A program made the translations under genes and the position numbers. From JACDAN01 sp963827705 (lineage in GTDB: Bacteria; Actinomycetota; Thermoleophilia; Gaiellales; Gaiellaceae): a stretch of DNA of 64,000 nt. Every line of letters begins with the position of its first letter. The first letter of the stretch is position 1. Positions 58,064-64,000 of this stretch are shown here, in pieces. The notes beneath the pieces were generated by a model. The model saw nothing but the letters and a program-made list of their open reading frames with translations. It searched no databases and was not told the DNA's origin. The stretch spans positions 164,507 to 228,506 of the forward strand of contig CAWHBN010000017.1 in assembly GCA_963827705.1 (NCBI GenBank), in the 5' to 3' direction.

Positions 58064-59079
58064 CACCGCTTCTTTCGGGCCGTGTCCCGTGAGGGCTGGA
58101 CACGCTTCGGCTCGCCCGGCATCTTCGGGAACTGCGGCGGGTACGGCGCCTCGCCGACGCCCTCCTTCTCGTCCCGCTCGACCCACTCGAAGAGCTTCCG
58201 CAGGTCGCAGACGGCGTCGTCGATCTCGGCCTGCACGTCGCCGAGCTTCGCGAAGCGCTTCGGCATCGTCCGCAGGGTGAAGTCCTCGGTCTCGACATCT
58301 GCGAGCTCGTCCCAGGTGACCGGCGCCGAGACAGTCGCGTCAGGCCGGGCGCGCACCGAGTAGGCCGAGGCGATCGTGCGATCGCGCGCGTTCTGGTTGT
58401 AGTCGATGAAGACGCGGCGGCCGCGCTCCTCCTTCCACCACGCCGTTGTGACCTTCTTCGGCATCCGCCGCTCGACCTCCCTCGCGAAGGCCAGCGCGCA
58501 CCGGCGCACCTCCGGGAAGGTCCAGTTCGGCTCGATGCGGCAGGCGATGTGGATGCCTCGGTTGCCGGACGTCTTCGGCCAGCCCGTGAAACCGAGCTCG
58601 TCCAGCACCTCACGAACGAGGAGCGCCACCTTCTTCGCGTCCTTGAACGTCGTGCCGGGCTGCGGGTCGACGTCGATCCGCAGCTCGTCGGGGTTGTCGA
58701 CGTGGGCGCGCCGCGACGGCCAGGGGTGGAAGTCGATCGTTGCCAGATTGGCAGCCCACGCGACCTGCGCGACCTCGGTGACGCAGAGCTCGTCCGCATG
58801 CCGGCCAGACGGGAACGTGACACGCGCGGTCTCTATCCACTCGGGACGCTTCTCCGGCACGCGCTTCTGGTAGATCGCTTCCCCCTCGGCGCCGTCGGGA
58901 TGCCGCTTCAGCTGTGTCGGGCGCTCGTACAGCGCGCGGACGATCCCCTCGGCCACGGAGACGTAGTACTGGACATGGTCGAGCTTGGTCGCCTTCAGCT
59001 TCCGATAGAAGACCTTGTCCGGATTGGTCACTTTGACCGTCCGGCCGCCGATCTCCAGCTCCACGAAGGGAGAGGCCAT
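58063..59079 (-). CDS. LigD polymerase/primase domain protein
   Basis: 338 residues: VELEIGGRTVKVTNPDKVFY, LKATKLDHVQYYVSVAEGIV, the metal-binding LRIDVDPQPGTTFKDAKK (DxD), TSGNRGIHIACRI and FIDYNQNARDRTIASAYSVR. This is the LigD PolDom/PrimPol fold that fills gaps in non-homologous end joining. The phosphoesterase and ligase domains of full LigD are absent; a separate ligase is encoded at 56.4 kb. No Ku gene is in the window. Confidence 0.88.
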   Translation of the reverse strand: MASPFVELEIGGRTVKVTNPDKVFYRKLKATKLDHVQYYVSVAEGIVRALYERPTQLKRHPDGAEGEAIYQKRVPEKRPEWIETARVTFPSGRHADELCVTEVAQVAWAANLATIDFHPWPSRRAHVDNPDELRIDVDPQPGTTFKDAKKVALLVREVLDELGFTGWPKTSGNRGIHIACRIEPNWTFPEVRRCALAFAREVERRMPKKVTTAWWKEERGRRVFIDYNQNARDRTIASAYSVRARPDATVSAPVTWDELADVETEDFTLRTMPKRFAKLGDVQAEIDDAVCDLRKLFEWVERDEKEGVGEAPYPPQFPKMPGEPKRVQPSRDTARKKR

Positions 59080-59257
59080 AGACGTATTTCACCCTTCCGG
59101 GGCATGCCCGTGTTGGCGGGTCCTGTCAATACCTGGAGAGCCGGTTTCCCCCTCACCTACTCCGGCACCTGCGGCGGCCCGCTCTCGACCCCTCGAGGCG
59201 GGTTTCCGCGTTTCTGGGGACGAAGTCGTCGAAGAGGGCGGCTATCCTGCCGCGTAC

Positions 59258-59348
59258 GGAGAAGTGGCCGAGTGGCTGAAGGCGGCGCCCTGCTAAGGCG
59301 TTAGGTGGGGAAATCCCTGCCTCGAGGGTTCGAATCCCTCCTTCTCCG
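59258..59348 (+). tRNA. tRNA-Ser (anticodon GCT)
   Basis: 91 nt: acceptor GGAGAAG with CTTCTCC and discriminator G, anticodon stem-loop CGCC-CTGCTAA-GGCG, long variable arm, T arm GAGGG-TTCGAAT-CCCTC. The anticodon GCU reads AGC/AGU serine codons. Confidence 0.93.
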
Positions 59349-59351
59349 CTA

Positions 59352-59438
59352 GGAGGGGTGCCGGAGCGGTCGAACGGGGCGGTCTCGAAAACCGTTAGAG
59401 GTGCAAGCCTCTCGAGGGTTCAAATCCCTCCCCCTCCG
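59352..59438 (+). tRNA. tRNA-Ser (anticodon CGA)
   Basis: 87 nt, 3 nt after tRNA-Ser(GCT): acceptor GGAGGGG with CCCCTCC, anticodon loop CTCGAAA (CGA), long variable arm, T arm GAGGG-TTCAAAT-CCCTC, discriminator G. The two are probably one transcript. Confidence 0.93.
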
Positions 59439-59454
59439 CTCGACCGATCCCGTC

Positions 59455-60000
59455 TCAGGCGCAAGGCGCTTCTCCAGTCGCCCGCGGCCAGATCGTGTAG
59501 CTGAACGAGATCACGAAGTCGATTGCCAATACCAGCGTCCAAAGGGCGGCGACGTTGAGGAGCGCCAAGGTGCGGTCGAGGTCGCCGACGATCAGCACGC
59601 CCATTCCGAGGAGTGCCGTGCCGGTTGCCCAGGCGCTCAGGTGACGCAGCCACTCTCGGCGCTGGTGGGCCGCGTGTGAGCCCCCGGTGCGCGGCGGCTG
59701 CTCGGGCGGCGGCCCGCCCGCGAACCGGTGGGCGAACCGAACGTCGGCCCAGCTCACCATCCGCTGCCCCCACGCGACCGAGACTCCGATGTAGACGGCC
59801 GCGAGCGCATGCGCCAGGGCGGCATCGCCGCCACGACGCAGATCGACGGTCGTGGCGGCGAGCAGGGCGAGGTCGACTACCGGCGTTGCGACCAGCAGCG
59901 CCATCCCGAGCCGCGGGCGCCCGAGCACGTACCGGGTTGCGAGGCCCGAGACGAGGATCAGCCAGAACGCGATCTCGGCGGCGACGACGAACGCGAACAT
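59455..60000 (-). CDS. membrane protein, TetR-regulated unit
   Basis: 181 residues with five or six membrane helices (FAFVVAAEIAFWLILVSGLA, MALLVATPVVDLALLAATTV, AHALAAVYIGVSVAWGQRMV, TGTALLGMGVLIVGDLDRTL, ALWTLVLAIDFVISFSYTIW). Not a recognised family. It is separated from the small upstream membrane gene by only 2 nt and its 3' end is adjacent to the tRNA-Ser pair. Confidence 0.65.
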   Translation of the reverse strand: MFAFVVAAEIAFWLILVSGLATRYVLGRPRLGMALLVATPVVDLALLAATTVDLRRGGDAALAHALAAVYIGVSVAWGQRMVSWADVRFAHRFAGGPPPEQPPRTGGSHAAHQRREWLRHLSAWATGTALLGMGVLIVGDLDRTLALLNVAALWTLVLAIDFVISFSYTIWPRATGEAPCA

Positions 60001-60002
60001 CC

Positions 60003-60233
60003 CTACGGCACCCGGGCATCGCGGCCCGCGCGGTAGACGGCGGTGACGAGCGCAATGCCGCCCAGCACGATGGCTGCCGTCAAGGCCGCCCGCAGCCACC
60101 AGGCATCGTCCGAGAGAAGGTTCTCCTTGCCCAGGTTCGCGGGAGCGATGACAAGGACGTAGATCCACCAGGGCGCCCACCTGCTTCCTTGTTCGGATCG
60201 CCCGATGGAAACGGCTCGAAGCTCGGTGCTCAT
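60003..60233 (-). CDS. small membrane protein, TetR-regulated unit
   Basis: 76 residues: a soluble lead MSTELRAVSIGRSEQGSRWA, a Trp-rich PWWIYVLVIAPANLGKENLL, and a membrane helix LRAALTAAIVLGGIALVTAV. Its start is 17 nt from a TetR-type operator and it is divergent from the TetR gene, so it is the likely first gene of the controlled unit. Function unknown. Confidence 0.6.
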   Translation of the reverse strand: MSTELRAVSIGRSEQGSRWAPWWIYVLVIAPANLGKENLLSDDAWWLRAALTAAIVLGGIALVTAVYRAGRDARVP

Positions 60234-60250
60234 GCGATCCTCCTTGGATC

Positions 60251-60266
60251 TAGTACGACTGTACTA
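60251..60266. promoter_or_regulatory. TetR-type operator 1
   Basis: TAGTACGACTGTACTA: TAGTAC and GTACTA form a perfect 6-bp dyad around a 4-nt spacer. It lies upstream of the small membrane gene and matches operator 2 in all but one spacer base. Confidence 0.65.
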
Positions 60267-60329
60267 AGCCATGATGGCACCCACCCGTCCTCCCGCGACA
60301 GGGGGCCTCCACGAGTCTCGTGGTAGAGC

Positions 60330-60345
60330 TAGTACGACCGTACTA
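60330..60345. promoter_or_regulatory. TetR-type operator 2
   Basis: TAGTACGACCGTACTA, 79 bp from operator 1 and just before the ribosome-binding region of the TetR gene. The dyad pair in a divergent gap suggests that the repressor controls both transcription units, including itself. Confidence 0.65.
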
Positions 60346-60355
60346 GGATGAGTCG

Positions 60356-60940
60356 TTGGCCAAGATCGACACCGAATCGCGCCGCCGGGAGCTCGGGGAG
60401 GCGCTCTGGCGTGTCGTCCTCCGCGAGGGAATCGAGGCGGCTTCCGTGCGGAAGGTGGCGGCCGAGGCCGGCCTCTCCAAGGGATCCCTTCGGCACATCT
60501 TCCCGAGCCAGTCGGAACTGCTGAGCTTCGCGATGCAGCTCATGATCGAGGAGGTCGCGCAGCGCGTGGCGGCCGTCGACGCGTCGGGAGCGACCCGCGA
60601 CGTCGTCGAGCGCCGACTCCAGAGCCTGCTCGTCCTCGATCCGAAGACTCGTGCGGCTATCGAAGTGTGGCTCGCCTTCGTGGCCCGCGCTCGAGTCGAC
60701 GCGAATCTCCGGGAGCTCCGGGATCGGACCCATGCCCAGGTGCTGGGCCTCTGCCTCGACTCCATCGAGACGCTCCGAACAGGCGGAGCTGCACGAGATG
60801 AGCTGGACGTCGACCTCGAGGCCGAGCGGCTGCACGCGCTCATCGATGGGCTCGCGATGCACGCCACGGTCAATCCTGCGCTCACGACGGCGACCCGTCA
60901 GATCCGGATCCTCTCGCGACACCTCGACACGCTTGCCTGA
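60356..60940 (+). CDS. TetR/AcrR family transcriptional repressor
   Basis: 194 residues. The N-terminal HTH is clear: RRRELGEALWRVVLREGIEA, ASVRKVAAEAGLSKGSLRHI and FPSQSELLSFAM. The rest is the helical ligand-binding and dimerisation domain with a BetI-like TetR_C segment (LLVLDPKTRAAIEVWLAFVA). A TTG start is preceded by AGGATGAG. Two TAGTAC-n4-GTACTA sites in the divergent gap are its probable operators. The ligand and target function are unknown. Confidence 0.85.
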   Translation: MAKIDTESRRRELGEALWRVVLREGIEAASVRKVAAEAGLSKGSLRHIFPSQSELLSFAMQLMIEEVAQRVAAVDASGATRDVVERRLQSLLVLDPKTRAAIEVWLAFVARARVDANLRELRDRTHAQVLGLCLDSIETLRTGGAARDELDVDLEAERLHALIDGLAMHATVNPALTTATRQIRILSRHLDTLA

Positions 60941-60983
60941 CTTCGCGCGAAGGGTCGCCGCCTCGCCTACCCTGTCTCACCTC

Positions 60984-61072
60984 GGAGAGGTGTCCGAGCG
61001 GTCTAAGGAGCGCGACTGGAAATCGCGTATGGGCTGAAAGGTCCGTCGCGGGTTCAAATCCCGCCCTCTCCG
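60984..61072 (+). tRNA. tRNA-Ser (anticodon GGA)
   Basis: 89 nt: acceptor GGAGAGG with CCTCTCC, anticodon stem-loop GCGA-CTGGAAA-TCGC, long variable arm, T arm GCGGG-TTCAAAT-CCCGC, discriminator G. The anticodon GGA completes the set of four tRNA-Ser genes in the window. Confidence 0.93.
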
Positions 61073-61079
61073 CTGTGTC

Positions 61080-61103
61080 GAGCATCCCCGCATGGGGATG
61101 CTC
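61080..61103 (+). terminator. hairpin after tRNA-Ser(GGA)
   Basis: GAGCATCCCC pairs perfectly with GGGGATGCTC around GCAT, 7 nt after the tRNA, with CCTTTCCT following. Likely terminator of the tRNA transcript. Confidence 0.65.
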
Positions 61104-61128
61104 GCGCCTTTCCTCGGTCCTCGGTCGA

Positions 61129-61749
61129 CTAGCTCTGCGTCAGGAACGCGACCAGGTCGTTCACCTGGTCTTCTGACAGCTGCTGGAACGACGGCATGAC
61201 GCCGGGGTTGTAGCCCTCGGCCACCTCCGCGTTCGGCTCGACGATCGACTGGTGGACGAATTCGGCGTCCTTACCCTGGAGCGCCTCGTCGAGGTTCGGA
61301 CCGACCGCACCCGAGCTCCCTGCCGCCTCGAACGTGTGACAGCCGCCGCAGCCATTCGATGCGAAGAGCGCCTTCCCGGCGGCAGGATCGCCTGCCGGTG
61401 CCTCCTCCTCGGCGGTCGTGGCCGGCGGCGTCGTCTCCGTCTGCCCCGTCTCGGTCTCGGCGGGCCCGGTCTCCGTCTCCGTCGGGCCGGTCTCGGTCTC
61501 GGTCAGCTCCGTTTCGACGTGTCCGGCCGCCTCGGCGCCTTCGTCCTCGGAGGCGAAGACGACGACGGCCCCGATCATCGCGACCATGAGGAGCAACGTC
61601 ACGACGACGAAGAGGCCGAGGCCCTTGCGGCCGGGAAAGTCCGGCCGGTAGCGCGGGATCAGCAGCGCCGTGACAAGCGAGAAGGCGATGAAGACCGCCG
61701 CCGTCCCGGCGAGGCCGAGCTTCTGGTCGGTCGTCAGCCCGAGGAGCAC
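61129..61749 (-). CDS. membrane-anchored cytochrome c
   Basis: 206 residues: two N-terminal membrane helices (LGLAGTAAVFIAFSLVTALL and FVVVTLLLMVAMIGAVVVFA), a repetitive acidic Thr/Glu linker (TETETGPTETETGPAETETG), then a cytochrome c domain with SNGCGGCHTFEAAGSSG (CGGCH haem site) and the distal Met in YNPGVMPSFQQLSEDQVNDL. It should face outside and accept electrons in a respiratory chain. The haem domain is very like that of the lipoprotein at 35.1 kb. GTG start. Confidence 0.83.
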   Translation of the reverse strand: MLLGLTTDQKLGLAGTAAVFIAFSLVTALLIPRYRPDFPGRKGLGLFVVVTLLLMVAMIGAVVVFASEDEGAEAAGHVETELTETETGPTETETGPAETETGQTETTPPATTAEEEAPAGDPAAGKALFASNGCGGCHTFEAAGSSGAVGPNLDEALQGKDAEFVHQSIVEPNAEVAEGYNPGVMPSFQQLSEDQVNDLVAFLTQS

Positions 61750-61782
61750 GCGCGGAACCTACCGAACGGATTCAATTGACGG

Positions 61783-63441
61783 GTGGACCGCCTTCGTCAG
61801 GTGGTGGCGACTCTCGTCTCTGCCGGCCGAAACCCAGACGTCCGCCGCGTCGAGCTCGCGTGGGGCGCAGCGATCGCCGCCGAATGGGCCCACTTCGTCG
61901 CGCTCGGAGTCTTCGCGTACGAGCAGGGCGGAACGTCCGCAGTCGGGCTCGCGGGGCTCATCCGCCTGCTGCCGGCGGCGATCGTCGCCCCCTTCGCCGC
62001 CTCGTTAGGCGACAGATTCCCGCGCGAACGGTTCCTCCTCGCGATGATGCTGATCGGCGCGGTCGCCCTCGGCGGATCTGCGGTTGCCTTTGCGACGGGC
62101 GCCGACGTGCTCGTCTACGCCTTCGCGGCGATGCTCGGGCTTGCCGTGACGCTGATCAGGCCGGCTCTCCAGGCCCTGTTGCCGTCGCTGACGCGAACTC
62201 CCCAGGAGTTGATCGCGGCGAACGGCGCGACGTCGACGATCGAGAGCCTGGGGACGCTCGTCGGGCCGCTGCTGGCCGGGGTTCTCGTCTCGGTCGCGGA
62301 TGTCGGGCTCGTGTTCGCCGTCGGAGCAGGTGTTCTGCTGCTCGGTGCGGCGAGCCTCCTGAGAGTCAGGGTCGCAGGCGCCATCGATTTCGGCTCCGCC
62401 GAGGAAGGGGGGGTCCGTCGGCGTGTTGCGGCAGGGATTCGAACCCTTGCCCTGGCTCCCAGGGCTCGGCTCGTGGTCGCGCTGATCTTCGCGCAGACCT
62501 TCGTTCGCGGGTGCCTCAACGTCCTGATCGTCGTCGCGGCGTTCGAGATCCTCGATGCAGGCGGTGAAGCCGTCGGCTACATGACGGCGGCCATCGGTGT
62601 CGGCGGTCTGATCGGCGGACTCGGTGCGATGACGCTCGGCGGAAAGCGGCTCGCCGTTTCCTTCGGGGTCGCGCTCGTGCTCTGGGGACTGCCGCTCGTC
62701 TTCATTGGCCCGTGGCCCGAGCTCGCTCTGGCGGTCGTCCTCCTCGCCGTCGTCGGCGCGGCCAACAGCGTCGAGGACGTGGCCGGCTTCACGCTGCTCC
62801 AGCGGCTCGTCCCGGATCAGTACCTGACCCGCGTTCTCGGAGTCACCTGGAGCCTCGCGATGGGCGGTGTCGCGCTGGGCTCGATCGCAGCCCCCCTCCT
62901 CGTCGAGGCGTTCGGCCCCCGGACGGCCTTCGTGGCCGTCGGCCTGGTCCTGCCGCTCCTGGCGCTCGCCGCCTACCGGCGACTCGCCGAGACCGACGAC
63001 GAAGTCGCTCCGGCTCCCGAGCTGGAGCTCGTCGAGCAGGTGCCCATGTTCGGGCCGCTCTCCGTGGCCGCGAAGGAGCGGGTTGCCGCGAACCTCATTC
63101 CGCTTTCCGCCATGGCCGGCGATGTCGTGATCCGTGCAGGCGAGGTCGGCGACAGGTTCTACATCGTTGACCAGGGTGAGCTCGAGGTTTCCGCGGAAGG
63201 GCTGGAGAAACGCATCTCCCACGCGGAGTACTTCGGCGAGATCGCCTTGCTCCGGGATGTGCCGCGGACGGCGACGGTCACAGCGATGGCCGACAGCCGC
63301 CTCTATGCCCTCCAGCGGGAGGACTTCCTCGCGGCGGTAACCGGACACGAGGCGGCCCATGCCGCGGGCCACGCCGTCGTCGAGCAGCGGCTGGGAGGCA
63401 CGGAGGAACAGGTGGGATCGGCTCGCGAGAGAGGCGTCTAG
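61783..63441 (+). CDS. MFS transporter fused to a cyclic nucleotide-binding domain
   Basis: 552 residues. The first ~400 form a 12-helix MFS core (WAHFVALGVFAYEQGGTSAV, LIRLLPAAIVAPFAASLGDR with the MFS loop motif GDRFPRERF, GLAVTLIRPALQALLPSLTR). The last ~120 are a cNMP-binding domain: LVEQVPMFGPLSVAAKERVA, VVIRAGEVGDRFYIVDQGEL and the phosphate cassette AEYFGEIALLRDVPRTATV. The fusion suggests a transporter gated or modulated by a cyclic nucleotide. Substrate unknown. GTG start. Confidence 0.85.
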   Translation: MDRLRQVVATLVSAGRNPDVRRVELAWGAAIAAEWAHFVALGVFAYEQGGTSAVGLAGLIRLLPAAIVAPFAASLGDRFPRERFLLAMMLIGAVALGGSAVAFATGADVLVYAFAAMLGLAVTLIRPALQALLPSLTRTPQELIAANGATSTIESLGTLVGPLLAGVLVSVADVGLVFAVGAGVLLLGAASLLRVRVAGAIDFGSAEEGGVRRRVAAGIRTLALAPRARLVVALIFAQTFVRGCLNVLIVVAAFEILDAGGEAVGYMTAAIGVGGLIGGLGAMTLGGKRLAVSFGVALVLWGLPLVFIGPWPELALAVVLLAVVGAANSVEDVAGFTLLQRLVPDQYLTRVLGVTWSLAMGGVALGSIAAPLLVEAFGPRTAFVAVGLVLPLLALAAYRRLAETDDEVAPAPELELVEQVPMFGPLSVAAKERVAANLIPLSAMAGDVVIRAGEVGDRFYIVDQGELEVSAEGLEKRISHAEYFGEIALLRDVPRTATVTAMADSRLYALQREDFLAAVTGHEAAHAAGHAVVEQRLGGTEEQVGSARERGV

Positions 63442-63512
63442 TCGGCGGCGAGCCGAGGGCGCTCAGCGAAACGCCGCGCAACCTCGAGCTGATCTTCGAC
63501 CGTGTCAGCCCT

Positions 63513-64000
63513 CTAAGGCAGCTCCGTCATCGCGCTTCCGCCCCCACGACGGACTGGCTCCGCGGCGGCGAGCACTCCGCCGCCCGCGAGGAACTCGATG
63601 CCGGTCGCGGCGCCAATTTCACCGGCGTCCACGAAGTGGTGGCCGCGACCCTCGAGTGCCGTACGCTCCGGCGTCGCCAGGAACGCAGGCTCCGCGCCGG
63701 TGTTGACGGCGTTCCGCTGGCTCGCGCGCGGGTCGGCGATCGCCTGCGGAAGCGTCATGCCGAGATCGACGCGATCGAGAAGCATCTGAAGCACGGTCGT
63801 GATGATCGTCGCGCCGCCCGGTGAGCCGAGTGCGAGGAAGGGCCGACCGCCGCGGGTCACGATTGTCGGTGCCATCGAGCTCCTGGGGCGCTTGCCGCCC
63901 TCGACGCGGTTCGGATGCGTCGTCGAGTCGAAATTGAAGTCCGTCAACTCGTTGTTGAGGAGGAACCCGTAACCCGGGACGACGAGTCCTGCTCCGCCGG
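63513..64000 (-). CDS. gamma-glutamyltransferase, C-terminal part (cut by window edge)
   Basis: The reverse strand is open to the last base of the window and reads GLVVPGYGFLLNNELTDFNF, EGGKRPRSSMAPTIVTRGGR, FLALGSPGGATIITTVLQML, TLPQAIADPRASQRNAVNTG and GIEFLAGGGVLAAAEPVRRG. This is the small-subunit end of a GGT, including the GSPGG loop that forms the oxyanion hole. The catalytic Thr lies upstream, outside the window. The enzyme hydrolyses or transfers the gamma-glutamyl group of glutathione. Confidence 0.8.
   Translation of the reverse strand, partial: GGAGLVVPGYGFLLNNELTDFNFDSTTHPNRVEGGKRPRSSMAPTIVTRGGRPFLALGSPGGATIITTVLQMLLDRVDLGMTLPQAIADPRASQRNAVNTGAEPAFLATPERTALEGRGHHFVDAGEIGAATGIEFLAGGGVLAAAEPVRRGGGSAMTELP

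Noticed and set aside
61400..61520. Short direct repeats as a possible CRISPR or minisatellite
   Set aside because: They encode the Thr/Glu linker of the cytochrome c protein; no spacers and only a few degenerate units.

Overview
The window is about 64 kb of high-GC DNA packed with genes on both strands. It uses many GTG and TTG start codons, has frequent 4-nt stop/start overlaps, and its tRNA genes lack an encoded CCA. Together with the gene families present (PspA with PspAA and PspAB, DUF5995, DUF6510, DUF4383, CRTAC1 and vanadium haloperoxidase proteins, a split LigD-type repair set), this suggests a chromosomal segment of an environmental actinobacterium, most likely class Thermoleophilia (Gaiellales/Solirubrobacterales). 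That placement is an inference from gene content. No rRNA, CRISPR array, transposase, integrase or replication origin was seen.

Layout. 0-15 kb: housekeeping and accessory genes (FIST, DUF5995, DUF2867, a beta-helix protein with an AI-2E transporter, DUF899, a cNMP-binding protein, a cysteine-free DksA-like protein, a peroxiredoxin/DsbA pair broken by a frameshift, an encapsulated-ferritin-like protein, a PD40 propeller, and a large secreted M14 carboxypeptidase). 15.3-21.6 kb: a patchwork bounded and split by three copies of the 3' half of a tRNA-Ala gene. It holds a LuxR regulator with a haloperoxidase, then a stretch of small, truncated and frameshifted genes. 21.7-27.2 kb: a tightly packed forward operon (molybdopterin oxidoreductase, ferredoxin-type reductase, DUF6510, M28 peptidase, two winged-helix paralogues, a threonine-dehydratase-like enzyme). 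27.1-32 kb: an envelope-stress module with PspA, PspAA and a bicupin facing PspAB and HtpX. 32-36.7 kb: membrane proteins, a cytochrome c lipoprotein and serS.

36.9-48.5 kb is one long reverse-strand operon: sugar ABC importer (binding protein, ATPase, permease), CRTAC1 protein, vanadium haloperoxidase, two Gfo/Idh/MocA dehydrogenases, a TIM-barrel isomerase, a GlcG-like protein and xylulokinase. Seven successive gene junctions overlap by exactly 4 nt (the CRTAC1 one is inferred, since that start is unclear). It probably imports and breaks down a pentose or related sugar; the role of the haloperoxidase pair inside it is unknown. 48.6-61 kb carries four tRNA-Ser genes (TGA, GCT, CGA, GGA), a universal stress protein, a 21-residue membrane peptide, two tandem secreted paralogues, FabF, an O-methyltransferase, an ATP-dependent DNA ligase and a LigD polymerase domain. 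The last 3 kb hold a membrane cytochrome c, an MFS transporter fused to a cNMP-binding domain, and the C-terminal part of a gamma-glutamyltransferase.

Several otherwise well-conserved genes are interrupted by single-base frameshifts, most densely at 42.7-48.3 kb. The conserved reading continues in another frame each time, so consensus errors in the assembly are at least as likely as true gene decay. The small fragments at 18.5-20.8 kb look like real decay. Regulatory structures stand out: a three-copy interspersed palindrome with compensatory base changes, two near-identical TetR-type operators, and a nested palindrome over the promoter of an XRE repressor.
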